In this document: positions 47,839 through 61,010 of the stretch, piece after piece
Layout: each line of letters opens with the position of its first letter
How positions within the stretch are numbered: position 1 is the first letter of the stretch
DNA from: Hyperoplus lanceolatus
Lineage: Eukaryota; Chordata; Actinopteri; Uranoscopiformes; Ammodytidae
Length of the DNA stretch: 64,000 nt
Assembly (NCBI GenBank): GCA_026929865.2
Contig: CM049406.2
Location: 28,807,001 to 28,871,000 of the forward strand
Reading direction: 5' to 3'
Position numbers and translations under genes: made by a program
Notes under the pieces: generated by a model
Told to the model about the DNA's origin: nothing
The model's database searches: none
What the model saw: only the letters and a program-made list of their open reading frames with translations

Positions 47839-50080
47839 TGTTCCATACATTTTGCACCGATTGGCTTATATGTCAAGTGAAAACTCTTTCTAAAACAAAA
47901 GGTCAGACCATTGGATTCATCAGTAACACAACTTTCCTTGGGAGACCTTATGAAAAGATAACATGCTGAGGGTTAGTAGCAGGGACTTAGCTGGCATACG
48001 GCTGGTCAGCAAACAGCATGTGTGGCCGAAGTCCTGCTGTTAATGGATAAACTCTTTTTGCATGTTCAGCAAGTTCAAATGGCTTCATCAACCTGTCTGT
48101 GTTTGCAGTACATATCTCTGTGTCAGAGATAAGTGCACTACTGTACTGCATTTTCATACTGCAAATGATGGAATTGTTTGCAACTGTGACTATGTGCTGA
48201 AGGAACAGCACAACTACAAATAATCGTAGCCTGTGGTTCCCTGAATGTAAACTGTCAAATTAATGTTTTTGGATGAGTCAAAGTAAAAAGACGTTTATCT
48301 TGATTGAATGCAGCCCAAGGGCCCCAAACCAGAGCCATAGAGACACAGAGAGTTGTGTATTGTGGCTTAAAGTAGCAGAACGCAGGGTATATTCGGATCA
48401 TGCAACAGACATGCAAACATATTAACATTCAACATACAACAAAGAGGCCAGGAACCCAATGTCAATCCATCCACACATCGGAGAGCGTGAGTACTTTAAA
48501 AGCAAGATTCTTCATTCAGGTACACTTAATCATGCGGATTGGTATACGTTGGAACACGTTAGGCCAATGAAAAATACAAAAAGAACATATTTCCGCGAAA
48601 GCAGCTATTGTTACGAAGATGTATTGGACAGCTTCAAAAAATTTAAAAAGTGCAGTTTAGGTGGGCTTATACTGTAGGTCACTCTATCCCAGAATAGGTG
48701 ACATAATCTTTGAAATTCCTAATAAAAAGGGGAACTGACCCGTGTTCTGCTTTATCATGATGAAATAACAGTGTAACCAAAGTGCTTTTGAAGACAACTA
48801 TCTAATGTCATTTATCAAAATGGACTACCAAATGTGCTTCAAATGAGCTCCCTCTGTTAATTTCATCTGGATAGGAAAAAAGCTGTTCAAATGCACCACC
48901 AGTTTTATAAATATACTTAAACCTCAAGTGTCTCCTTCTATCAAGTAGAGGAAAGCGATCAAAACTAGACGAAATGAGCTGCCTTGTTTTAAAGCACAGT
49001 TAAATCACATTTTTTGAGAGATTATTTCCAACCAACTCAAAGGCCTTTTTTTCAAAGTACTTGTCTGTTCTGATCCACTACCATTCTTCAAAAAACGATC
49101 TATGTTGTCTATGTGAGTGGGGGCTGAAAGAAGGAGGGGGGGGGGGGTTAAAAGCTGTGACAGACAGAAGAGAAACCGGTGATGTGTGAAAGAATATTCC
49201 ACAATCAGGGCTGCATAAGCTCTATGAATCCAAGAGTGAATAGACAGCCGAGGGGCGGGAGAAAAGAACCGAGAGTGTGAATGATTTTTCCTGTTAGCAA
49301 AGAAAGCTTCTGAGAGCTCCTCCAAGGTCACATATGTAACCCCCCCTCAGCTAGATTGGAAGTCACCACTTGATGTTGCATACTGCCACTTGCCTTCTGA
49401 CAAGCGAGTGCGTGCCTGTGTGTGTGCGTTATGAAGCCCTTGTCACATCTCACTGTGTAGGAAGGACATAAGTGCCCACATGTTTTAAATGAACTGCAAA
49501 TACTGAAAAGACATCCAAAAGGCAAAAGCACAATCACAGTCATTAAAGGGGACATATTATGCTAAATCTCAGTTTTAAAGGTGTATTTCCAAGGTCTACT
49601 AGAAAAGGTTTTCATGGTTTATTGTTCAAAAAACCCATTAGTTTTCTACCATTGCCCATTTCTTCATCACCTCTTCCAGCCTTCTTTTGCCTCTATCTCA
49701 AAAGGTTGGTTTTGACATCTACCCCTCTTCGCAAAAATACTAGTCTGCTCTGACTGGTCAGATCTACATGGGCGTGCATGCACCGCCCTGCTCATTTACT
49801 CTATACCTACCTACATGGGCATGGCACACGCCCAGCTGTCAGTTTTGTTTACTTTTGGCCAATGCAGCATGGAGACCAATGTAAACATGTTTAGCTTCAT
49901 TTCTACCACACATATCGGCACAGTAACCCGTTCTAAACTAAAAGATGTACAACTGAACCTGTTCAGACAGGAGTCTGAGCTGAAAACTGTGAAAATGGCA
50001 TCAAGATTTCTGATTTCCCTGACATTATCCTCAGGTAAATACTGTTTAATTATGTCACAGTCAATAACATAATTTGAGCT
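47839..50080. other. No gene seen; possible TTAA element start at 49547
   Basis: Unassigned. ttaaaggggacatattatgc near 49545 is the start of a common fish TTAA-type element, but I do not find the opposite end. Confidence 0.4.
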
Positions 50081-50607
50081 AAGTATTTATGCATAAAAAA
50101 AGCCTTCCTAACAGTTTACAAGTAATGTTTGAAGACAGAGAAGTTTTGCATGATTTAAGAAGAAAAGATAAATTCACTGAGAAAAATATACGGACCACAC
50201 TTAAATCCTTTTCGATTTCTGTAAAGGGTATTAAGCTGTGGAATGGACTTGAAGTTGTCACAGGGAGTTGCAGTTTGCGAAATTTCAAAGCAAATTATGT
50301 TTCAAAAATTATTGAAAATTACAGACTAATAACCTGAGCACAATATCAATGTCACTTTCATAACAATATTGTAAAGAATAATACAGGCCAGCAGACAGAC
50401 TTGTTTTTGAATACTTTTGCAGAAGTGTTTAGACTACCAGTTAAGAAATGGAACAGGCCAAATACAAGGCCACTTCACACTTTATACACTTGGCATTGTC
50501 ACAGAAAAACTGAACTGTGCTGAACTGATCTTAAAAGCTGAAGCAATTAGATTAAAATTGACTGTGTATTGGACTGCAGATTCTTTAAAAAAAAAAAAAA
50601 TGTATGG

Positions 50608-50609
<2 letters not shown>

Positions 50610-50652
<43 letters not shown>
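50610..50652. repeat. (TA)n microsatellite
   Basis: About 43 bp of TA immediately left of the third 1.1-kb element, as seen for copy 1. Confidence 0.97.
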
Positions 50653-50655
<3 letters not shown>

Positions 50656-51727
50656 GAAGGTGGGGTGATTTGTGCGTTTTGGAAGTTGCAAAACCCCTTG
50701 TTTCTAGAAAACCGTGGAAGAAATTGGAAATGTGACCACATATTTAAGATGAGCCATCCATTTGACTCATCCTGTAAAGAAGGGAGACACAAGGAATAAG
50801 ATATAAGCACATTTAAGCTCAAAAAACTGTGTTTTGCCTTTCAAAGTAAAATTTCCATGATCAAGGTTTTTTGATTATTGTGTCTGAACAATTATAGACA
50901 CGTTTGAAAACATTTGACACATGTTTTAGTGCTTTGGTATGCTACACTTTGAGTCTATATAGTTAGCACAATGTCAACCCTAAATTGCTGCATCATGCCT
51001 ATTATCCAAAATTCTGGGGATGGGGTGATTTGTGCGCAAGGGCCTGGGTGAGTTATAAGTAAGTAAGTAAGTAAAATGTATTTATAAAAGCACATTTATG
51101 ACAGTTTGCACTGTCCAAAGTGCTGTACATAGTGCATTCAGTAGGTAAACAATGAAGGTACAATAACAATAACCAAAATAAAAGACGTAAAGCCCATACA
51201 TCCACATAAACACAGATAGTAGTGCAGAGGTAAGTAAGTAGTGCAGAGGTTAATGGGGAGGAAACACCAGGGTGTACATATGGGTTTTGAGCCTTGATTT
51301 AAAGGCAGAAATGTAGGGGGAATCACATTTGTCAGGTGGCAGTTGGTTCCACAAGCACGGAGCAACTAGTGCAAAGTACATTTCTGAGAGTTGTGCCAGT
51401 GGCATGGCTGTATACGCTGGTCACCAAAAGAAAGTGATTGTCTACAGTAGCTCAGAAGAGAGTGACATCTCAATTCCACTTAACGACACCACTGATGAGA
51501 GTTCAGATGGCCAGAAAGATGATGATGGTGACTTTGTCATTGTGACACAACTTTTTTTCCGAAAGCTATATTTCTTAAACAGTTTATTCCAGATCCAAAG
51601 TTTTTATTGCCAGGGATGCACAACATCCTGAAATATATGTACATATTTGAGTTGGAGACATAACTGTCAAGGCCTCACTTTAAAATCACTTTGAGTAAAA
51701 AGTTGCACAAATCACCCCACCTTCCCC
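50653..51727 (+). mobile_element. 1.1-kb 'GGTGATTTGTGC' element, copy 3
   Basis: Same ends and interior as copies 1 and 2 but 1,075 bp. About 50 bp containing the palindrome are absent between gtgacacaa and ctttttttccg at about 51548, a deletion with acaa shared at both breakpoints. TATA flanks both sides. The LINE 3' piece (about 51054-51400, minus) is retained. Confidence 0.93.
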
Positions 51728-51954
51728 TATATATACATAAAATGTTTTTTGTTTTATTTTTATTTTCTGTAACAGTAACTGTGTATCTGAATCCAAATTT
51801 GATGAAAATGGGGGCGGGACCTGATAAGCCTTTGGCTTCTTCCGTCTCCCTTCGGACAACACAAAGTATGATGTATGAATATTTGCAAGAGAAAATTGTG
51901 TATTGTGTGGAATTGTCCAAAAGAACAATAAATAAATAAACTGGTAACATACAC

Positions 51955-52460
51955 CAGGGCTGCCAAGTTTCACCAAAAGTTTGGAGTGAGATTTTTTGGC
52001 CGAGGGACCTAAAACCGTGTCCTCTCTCCCACCCAATAATTTTTTCTAGTGTCCTGCAAGTTTATATATTGTTCATAATAAATCAGAAATAAAGACAATT
52101 GGAAAATGTGATAAAACATCAAAAATCATATTAAAATAAACTAATTCATAAATTGCAAAGTCGTAGGACAGGTTTTAATTAAACATTGGGTGTGACATGT
52201 GATAAGTTGGGGTCTGGGGTTCCCCCCCAGAAAATTTTGAGCATTAAACACTTAATTTCCTGCATTCTGGTAAATTTTTATTAAGCAATGTGTGCCTTTT
52301 CTGAATTCATTTTTATGTTAAGTAAAAGAGAACATTCACGGTTTCGCTGACACAAATGTAATTGAATAGCATTCAATTCATGTGTAGTGCTTTCAAATAT
52401 CTCCTGTAGCCTATTGTTAAAACATTTGGTTAAACTGTAATAAAGGTAATTATTCTATAT
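51955..52460. mobile_element. hAT fragment matching 39114-39622
   Basis: Starts CAGGGCTGCCAAGTTTCACC and matches the left half of the hAT at 39114 nearly throughout, then stops at tattctatat. The right half is missing, so this is a truncated copy. Confidence 0.85.
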
Positions 52461-52495
52461 CATGTCTACTATTGAGTACGGTATTTTTCCGATAC

Positions 52496-53288
52496 ATTCC
52501 AGATACACAATTGTACCATTTCTCTCAAACATTGTTCACAAATCTGTCTAAATGTGTGATAGTGAGCACTTCTGCTTTGCTGAGATAATCCATCCCATGT
52601 CACAGGTGTGCCACATCAAGATGCTGATCTGACATCATGATTAGTGCACAGGTGTGCCTTAGACTGTCCACAATAAAAGGCCACCCTGAAATGTGCAGTT
52701 TTGTCTCACATCAAAATGCCACAGATGCCACAAGCATTGAGGGAGCGTGCAATTGGCATTCTGACAGCAGGAATGTCAACCAGATCTGTTGCTCGTGCAT
52801 TGAATGTTCATTTCTCCACCATAAGCCGTCTCCAGCAACTGAAGAGGAGCACAGCCATTGAAGAGGAGTGGACCAACATTCCACAGGCCACAATTGACAA
52901 TCTGATAAACTCTATGCGAAGAAGATGTGTTGCACTGCATGAGGCAAATGGTGGTCACACCAGATACTGACTGGTTATGAGTCCCCAGACCCCCAATTAA
53001 GCAAAAAAATGCACATTTCAGAGTGGCCTTTTATTGTGGACAGTCTAAGGCACACCTGTGCACTAATCATGATGTCAGATCAGCATCTTGATGTGGCACA
53101 CCTGTGACGTGGGATGGATTATCTCAGCAAAGCAGAAGTGCTCACTATCACACATTTAGACAGATTTGTGAACAATGTTTGAAAGAAATGGTACAATTGT
53201 GTATCTGGAATGAATTTAGATCTTTAAGTCCATCTCATGAAAAATGGGAGCAAAAACAAAAGTGTTGCGTTTATATTTTTGTTGAGTG
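52496..53288 (+). mobile_element. Internally deleted Tc1-like element
   Basis: It matches the Tc1 at 9217-10845. The right terminal repeat is complete (ending gttgagtg then TA), while the left repeat lacks its outer ~80 bp and starts at attccagatacac. The interior retains only both ends of the transposase gene. Confidence 0.93.
52701..52967 (+). pseudogene. Fused ends of Tc1 transposase
   Basis: The N-terminal helix-turn-helix (ALRERAIGILTAGMSTRSVA, then ALNVHFSTISRLQ) is joined directly to the last ~40 residues (AIEEEWTNIPQATIDNLINS to GGHTRY). The whole catalytic domain is deleted. It might in principle still bind element ends, but it cannot catalyse movement. Confidence 0.88.
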
Positions 53289-53290
53289 TA

Positions 53291-55450
53291 TGTATGTAAA
53301 ATGATTAAGTGTGCACTGTAAACAATGTGACATGTGCTAAAGAGAACTCCTGTACCTGTCTGTCTGTGATGGTTGCAGGCCCAGCTGCCTATGAATTAAG
53401 TAAGAGTCAAAATAAGATATGGGGAACTATGAAGGGGTCACTGTGACCCCAAGGTATGACCTTAACAGATGCAATGTGACCACATTTAAGGCTTAAAAAT
53501 ATACCTCAATTAGACATAACTAAATGCTACAGGTGTGACGCACATTAAGTTACACCAATCACAGCAGCCCCAACAACAGTCTTTTTATTCAACAGAACAA
53601 TGTAAAAATAACAAATACAAAAAATACACAGTAAACTATTAACAGAAAAGATAACTAATCAATAAAGTATAGAACAATCAAATAACACATATTGTCCTTA
53701 TTTTTACCTTATACTCTCTCTTGCCATAGTCACCATAATTCACAATGTATGAGTCTATTTTAACAGCAACAAAGGGACAATTGCACAATCTATTAAAACC
53801 GTTAATATTGTCTATTTTCACAAGCTGTAGTGTTTCAGGGCTGACCTAAAATGTGACTCAATAACAAAAGTATCTTAAAATAAAGATGTTTGAATTGTTA
53901 AATGATTAATTGCATTTCTTACAATATTTCCAGGCACACACTGCTGTCAGTACACTATAGATGACACTTGTGAACCCTTACTGAAAAGATTTCCTTCCCG
54001 AACAAGGACAGGATTTTCCAGGCATATAACACTTTGAGGCTTTAACTGATCATGGATACATGTATGCATGTGTCACAGCAAGGCGAAGCGATGCCTCCTG
54101 GGCATTAACTGTGGTGTTTAATATACGGTGTTAAGGTGCTGGAAAACAAACATTTAAATTAAAGCGGTCAAACTTATGTTTCCACAGTGTCTGCACTTGA
54201 TTGTGACATTGCCAGACTGACACCGGCTGCCATTCTCAGGCGAATTTGCGGCCCAAAACACGCCCCTTGCCATTGAATAATTCAATTAATATTACTAATA
54301 ATTAATACACACATATTCAAGGTAAAGAACAGGATGGCTGTAACAGCATGTATATTCTGGGGATACAATCCATAATAGCTATGGGTCTTCACTCTTCACA
54401 AGAAAGGGGTATTTAATATGCCAGGTCAGCTTGATAAAATGTTGTTTCACAAAATGTATTCGAGTCATTCCACCAATCTGGTACTGTGATCGTGAAGTTA
54501 TCTATTCATTAAAATGAATTATTAGAATTCTTTTTACCTAATGCATGTTGAAAGCAATTTGAGTCTAAAATAAACTCTAATTTGTATATGTCCCCTTCAA
54601 CCCCGTTACCATTTTTAACCCCGTTACCCTAGTTTCAACCCTGTCACACCTTTATGGTATGTATTCCTTTAAGCTTATAAAAAATATATACTGTTTGTTT
54701 AACTATGTCTTAAATAGTTATGGCAATCATAAGAATATTGATTTTAGTTAAAAATATGAAGTAAAACCACATCTTTGATCAAAAATGGTGTGATCACTGG
54801 CACAAAAAGGGCCCATTCCCTGTATGCTACTGCTCCATGCAGGACTCTTATTTTGATATTGCTAAACTAGATGTAACAAGGACTCTTATTTTGGTATTAC
54901 TAAACCGGATGTAACAATGCCAACTGCCAAAGTCAGACCAAACTACAGCAAGTAGTATAGGCTACGTTTAACATTGTAATAGGTACCCTGCAAGAAAGAT
55001 AGCCAGTCACAACACTCCCGTGCCATGTGTTTGTATGTAATTAACAGCGTGGGCTCCCGCTAGCTTAACATAGCGCTAGCATTAGCCTGCTTGAGGAGTG
55101 AATGTGAGAGAGTGACAGACAGTAGTGAGAGCCCTGAGCGCCGTCCCCCTGTGGTCTTAGGCTCCCCCCCTCAATGTCTCCTCCCCCTCAACGTTGGCTG
55201 CGGGCCGCAGTCAGGGGCTTCTCCATTTCAAGGCTTCAAATCTTCAGCGCCACTTCAGCTCACTCCATGCTAAAAGTAAGTCCCACTAAGCAACATGCAT
55301 AGTAAGAGAAAAACGCTATTGTAAATTGTAATATTTTTGTTTGTGGACTTGGTTGAACTGAGAGTTGTGTGTGAGGCAGTGCACACAATGTTCATTGTTG
55401 AAAATGACTGGCCTGTCGTCTTAGTACTGTAGGAGTCCAGTTCTGTCATT
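53291..55450. other. No gene seen
   Basis: AT-rich and unassigned. A local triplication of accccgttacc-like words is at 54598-54650. CpG-rich 55040-55260 shows no domain. Confidence 0.4.
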
Positions 55451-55452
55451 AT

Positions 55453-55690
55453 CACAGGGGCGGCCTTAACGATCTGTGGTCCCGTTTCAAGTCCTAGTGT
55501 GGGCCCCCCGTCTTTTTTTTTTTTTAAATAAATAATGCGAAAATTAAAAAGATTGTGGAATCCAGTTGGTTCATCGACGGATTATGAGATAATAGGCCCC
55601 TGGACCAAGACTCTCAAAGGGCCCCCCCACTCCTACCTATCCAGTCAGTTACACTGACTTTTCCGCACAGATACAATTATTGGCAAAAAA
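55453..55690. mobile_element. Worn hAT-like left end
   Basis: caggggcggccttaacg at 55456 with gggccccccg shortly after resembles a fish hAT start. aggcccctgg and gggcccccc near 55600-55630 belong to the same type. No certain right end, though gggcccccttgagccc near 57570 may be it. Confidence 0.4.
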
Positions 55691-55699
55691 CATATTAAG

Positions 55700-56489
55700 C
55701 AGGGCTCAACAATAAGGATTGCCCGACGTCCCGGGGCAAGTAAAACGCCACGTCGGGCCAGTAACTATGACAACCCACTTTCCCGAACGGGCAACCGGGA
55801 GTTTTTCCGAAATTATTGAAAAAAAAATTATAATAATAATATTTTTATTTTTTTATAGCGCCAAATACAATTCATCTATCCAAGGTCTGTTTTCCATATA
55901 GAGCTGGTGCTCATTATTAAATACACTTAGGCCTATGTTACTTATCTAATTTATGTGCGAGTAGTTGTGTCTGCTGCGTTGCATCTCTCCTCCGTTTTGT
56001 GAAGGGGGGCGGGGCTCCAGCGCCGAAACACACACATACACACACACACACAGATCTCTGCAAAAAACTGGTGCGCGTCTCTCACACACACAGTCAGAGA
56101 GATAGGAAAGAGAACTACACGTGTTACGTTGGTGTAACAGAAAGTACAAAAGCCAACGAGAAGCCTAAATAAGTAGACCCCAGCCGTCTGAAAAGCAGCA
56201 AAAATATCTACGTTTTTTAAATGCATCCGAAGTGAATCTACTAGTAGTTTAGCGAGGATGCTAACGTTAGCTCTGCTGCTAGTAGCCTACTACCAGCTTA
56301 ATGTGTGCAGGTCAACACAAACATCAGCAACAGTTAGCAGAGGAACATCTCTACAGCCTGCATGTACATCTTAATAAATGGACCTGAGGTGTCATTTCTC
56401 ATACCAGGAGGCAGTGGAAGCTTGAAACTATACTGGAAAAGTGTTCAAAACAGCCTGTCCTGTGTCCTTAGCCAAAAGTTGAGATTTTT

Positions 56490-56584
<95 letters not shown>

Positions 56585-57001
56585 AACGTTTAAAACAGAT
56601 TGTTGTAGGCCTAAAAAAATGTCTTACAGAAAAAAAGTTCTAAAGAATTGCTGTTGTAAAAAGAATAAGGTACAAGGAAAAAAACATTTGTGTGACCAAT
56701 GTTTTCTTTGCATAAAACACGTCTCATTTGCAGTTATTGTCGGTTTAGAAACTAAAAAATGACAAATGTTCCAACTCAAATAATATTTGAATAATAGCCT
56801 CCACTTTCAGTATGATCATCTATACCACTGTCCATGATGTGTTTATACATTATAAATAAAGAGCGAATATAAGAAATATTTGTACACCACTAATAAAAAC
56901 ATTTTTATATAGGGGCCAGTAAAAATTGACTTCGGGCAAGTAGAATTCAGACCCACTTGCCCGGTCGGGCAAGTGAAAAAAAACCTTAGCGTTGAGCCCT
57001 G
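55700..57001. mobile_element. 1.3-kb hAT with 5-bp TSD
   Basis: CAGGGCTCAACAATAAGG and CCTTAGCGTTGAGCCCTG are the ends. TTAAG lies on both sides (55695-55699, 57002-57006). Both arms carry gcccgacg/cgggcaagt blocks. A 5-bp duplication is unusual for hATs and points to the hAT5-like group. No transposase; a TAA/TTA microsatellite sits inside. Confidence 0.82.
56492..56583. repeat. (TAA)n followed by (TTA)n, self-complementary
   Basis: About 55 bp of TAA then 37 bp of ATT repeats, which can fold on each other as one long AT hairpin. Confidence 0.95.
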
Positions 57002-57006
57002 TTAAG

Positions 57007-57635
57007 AATGTCAGTGTTTCCCAGATGATTTTGGGACACTGGGAGGGACCCTGGTCCTTGTTGGGGGGTCAGGGGGCATTGCACACTGGAAGAAAATGTG
57101 TACCGTTTTAAAGTAAAATGCATCAATCTGATGCATTTAGAGAGGAAAATTTAGAGGCTAAATCAAATCTTGAGCTGCAGAAGGAACATTATTTTTCTGA
57201 TTTTTCTTAAGCAGGCAGCATCCTTTACTCTGCAACTGCAAAAACAGTAGATTGGTCTGCAGACCCATGTTATATGATGGAGAGACCCATTTCAACAGAT
57301 AAAGGGTGGATAGCTACTTTTTATGAACAGTATAGAATTTACACATAGAAAGTTTATTCCTGTATGTATGGGGGCCTTAGAGGCCCCTCATGAAGCCCCT
57401 AAGACAGAGTTAATAATGCTGTTGCTTTACAATTGCTTTTGTATTTCTCCCCTACTAGTTGAGGGGCCCATGATGATTTATTTCCTTATATTTCCTTATA
57501 TTCCTTTTTGGAACCTTTTATTGACATGAGTGACTGAGCTCTTTGACTATAAGACATGTACCTTAGCTTAGGGCCCCCTTGAGCCCTTGTGCCCCTGGGC
57601 CTGGTAGCATGCACAAGCATTATTTATTTAAAAAA

Positions 57636-57711
<76 letters not shown>

Positions 57712-58620
57712 GTGAAACATAGTTAAGGCCGTTACTGCATTATCATTTTGGTTGTGACATTTACAGTAAATCTGACTGAGCAGAGATCTGTGTGTGTGCG
57801 TGCGTGTGTGTGTGTGCGTGCGTGCGTGTATGAGGAAGGGATGGGGGGGTGTTCATGTGTACCCGTGTGTACGATGTGGCTCTTTGCAGTAACACAGTAA
57901 AAAATGTGGCTCTTAGTCTCTGACTGGTTGGCCACCCCTGCCCTAGATAAACTTTAGGTCATTCTCAATATTTGTCTCATTAACACTTTGTCTCTATCTC
58001 AAACCACTTTCAATCCAGAGCCTTCTGAAATTTAGGTGTCAAAATAAAGTATTTTCCAAAATAAAACCCGGCGCCTAAAGGGTTAAACCACATAAGGTTA
58101 ACATGCTGATTTTCCTTGCGCGCAACAGGACATAACCCAGGTATAGACCTAAGTCTTCCATTATTTATTTAGGCTCAAGCAGATTCCTATTTCTTTTTCA
58201 TTTTATTTCATTAGAAAAATATACGGTTACTTTTTCATTTCATGTTTTATTATTTGTACTTAAAGATTTCGCCTAAACAATCTGCCTCTTTTTTTTCTCC
58301 AGTAAATGACTATTTATATATAGCGTCATATTGCGCACCATTGCCGCCTTCTGTTCCATATTTAATAAATATTCAAGTGTTGAAAAACCAAACATCTTTC
58401 TTTCTGTCTTTTTTTTAAGATGCATATAAGACAAGTTTGAGAGGAAACACTGAATTGAGGTTAAAAATTAAACCTGAATGATACCATTTACAAACAAGTT
58501 GGCTTAATAAATATATAATTAGGCCTAAAAAAGGGGTGGAGCAAATATATATCACATACCGCACTGTTTAGCCACCCAGACTCACCGCACGGGGTATTTC
58601 TTCACCGCGACAGCCCTAGT
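57007..58620. other. No gene; microsatellite and orphan hAT ends
   Basis: Contains (TAA)n at 57641-57711. tggttggccacccctg at 57927-57942 and ttcaccgcgacagcccta at 58601-58618 are typical outward-facing hAT ends whose partners are not found. (TG/CG)n at 57791-57829. Confidence 0.5.
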
Positions 58621-60695
58621 AATATCTTAATTTGCTTTCTTGCTGTGGCTTAGATGAAAATATGAATACCACAAATCCTAAGTATCAAGCGGCATCCATT
58701 TAGCTTAACTTCGCACAAAGACAGTGAGTAGCAGAAAAAAGGCCAGCCTGGTTCTGTCCAAAAGGTTTGAAAATCCTCCTAGCACCTCTAAAGGTCACTA
58801 ATTAACACTTTACGTCTCATTTATGAACCAAAACAGCTTCTGGCTTTTGGCTCTCATTTAGTCAAACTCCGACACCACAAATCAAAATTCGCTTACGTAA
58901 GAATAACTATGATTCTGTTTCAATAGATCTTCCCTTGACGTTCAACGCTAAGGGACAGACCATAAAGAAGTTCAGGGGCGAAAAGAGAACAGAAGAAGGC
59001 TGAAAGAGGAAGATGAACTGAAATCTCTCTTTGATATGACAACTCAGAGATCTGAGGTGTGGAAATGATCTTTGGTGCGACCTTCTTGTGCCTGTTTCAC
59101 CCCCTGACCCCCCTCGGAGTGCCTGACACAGTTGAGTGCTTTCTCACAGACTTCAAGGTCTCCCGACACACTGCTGCTGCCTGTCACACTGCTGCTTGTC
59201 AAACTATTCAGTGTGATGCCAGTTCACCGGCTACCTCGTCTCTCTCTTATCTTACTGGTTTACTGTCATATTACAAAAAATGTCCTGGTAAAAAAAAAAT
59301 ACCAACATTCTTGCAGTTATTGTCTCCTTTTAAAACATGTTGTTGTCAAGAACAGCCACCAAGAGTGCTATTGAATGAGATATTCCTTATTTTGCTGTAG
59401 CCCATGGAAATAAAATAAATGGCTTTCATGTTTTTTTCTGAAAGACACTCTTTGGTTCTATGTACACTGGCATTGAAATCAAATACTGGCAGAAGCTAAA
59501 ACACTGGCATGAAAAAAAAATCTTTAGACGTCTTCAGACTTCTTATTCAAGAACTGACCGCAGTATTCCTAAAAAAGAAAATCCCAAACCTTACCCTTTG
59601 AAGCCTGCTTCAAAATGTATAGGCTCTCTGAGGGAATTCAAAGCTAGTTCGTCCAAATACCTACAGCACAAATTCATACATCCGCATCTCCCAAACAAAG
59701 AGTGGTGACAGGAAAAGGAAAATACCTCTGTCAAGGAAATAAAACATCAAACAAAAAGAAAGGGGAGAGATAGAGACATAAAACAAAATCGGAAAAAAAG
59801 ACATGTATGATGCAGTGCGTTTCATTTTCTGCTCACAATCCCACACACAGAATCACTGTTTTCTGGTGGTGTCAAGAAAAGATGGAGCACAACATTTTTT
59901 ATACCCAGCGCTATTCCTGTATTCCTGTGGTACTTTGTAGGGTACATTCACTCTAATTCTCATCAGTTAAAGTATTCGGCCTCTTTTAAATAGCTATTTC
60001 CAATGCATCATTGGCACGGTTAATTATCAATCATTTTTAATTAAAATGACTGACGCTCTTACTCACTTATATATGATTTTGCATATGCATTGCAAACAAA
60101 CACACATAGACACAAACTGACAGACACAATCTCTCCTTAATGTCCACAAGCTTACTGTCCAAAAGTGAGGACCAACCCAGCAACTAAAGGACTGGAGGTT
60201 TACAGTTGACATATAGTGGCCGATCTGGAATAGGAAGGAGAGTATGGCTGTGTTACTTGTTTTGGTCAAGCTCTCCCATGAATGAACCGGGAAGGGAGGA
60301 TGAACAGAATAATTAATGGGGTCTGTCAAACAGGAGATAACGGGTGTCCTAATTGATAGACTGAAGCAGTTTGCTTCTCTGATAGGAGCTTCTCAGTTTC
60401 AAATGGTTTCTATGCCTCTTCTTCGTATTGATAGTGTGTTTGCCCTGCTCCCTTGTTGCCTGATATAAGCTTCCCCTTGGATAGTTAATAAGACACTTTA
60501 AATGTATGTCATATCACTTCTACTCAGATTATATTCAATTGCATGTCTCATGATGTAAAGCAATTCTTATTAAGCCTCATAGCAAGAACTTTTTAAACAA
60601 TGAAAATAAAAATGTAATGACATAATACTAAATGTAGGTGTCCCTACGGACTAGGTTCTGATATTAGAAGTGTTGGATTTGTTCCAGTTTTTTCA
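58621..60695. other. No gene seen
   Basis: Unassigned; ORFs of 60-113 codons lack domains and plausible splice context. Confidence 0.4.
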
Positions 60696-60699
60696 TACT

Positions 60700-61010
60700 G
60701 TTTAGTTAAGTTACTTTATTAGTCAATAGTTACATTGAAATTCGTCTTTCCGCGTATCCCCTCTCAAGTTACCACACTCCAGAGGGGGTCAGAGCGCAGG
60801 GTCAGCCGTAATACAGTGCCCCAGAAGCAGTTTTGGGGTTAAGTGCCTTGCTCAAGGACACAATGGTAGAGATGGTGGGCACCAGAGAAGTAATACCAGC
60901 CACTACTAGTTTAACAACTAACACCTTCCTGTCAGGTGCCGGCGATCGAACCAGCAACCTCATGGTTACTGGTCTGTCACCTTTCCTCTAGGACATCCTG
61001 CTACCTAATT
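60700..61010. mobile_element. Retroelement-derived repeat (unclassified)
   Basis: The block ggggttaagtgccttgctca, with gatcgaaccagcaacct and ggttactggtctgtcacc downstream, is a pattern shared by many dispersed fish retroelement 3' regions. I cannot assign a family or exact ends. Confidence 0.45.

Larger units (their letters stand above)
50089..51946 (+). pseudogene. LINE ORF2 C-terminus and 3' UTR, split by copy 3
   Basis: The frame at 50089-50334 contains HDLRRKDKFTEKNIRTTL and SVKGIKLWNGLE, the C-terminal RT-end motif (..KG.KLWN.L..) of L2-like LINEs, ending in a stop. The following noncoding part to about 50610 and 51730-51946 reads like a 3' UTR, with gggacctgataagcctttgg and a final aataaataaataaa tail. 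Between them lies the 1.1-kb element copy 3 and its TA run. 5'-truncated and inactive. Confidence 0.5.
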
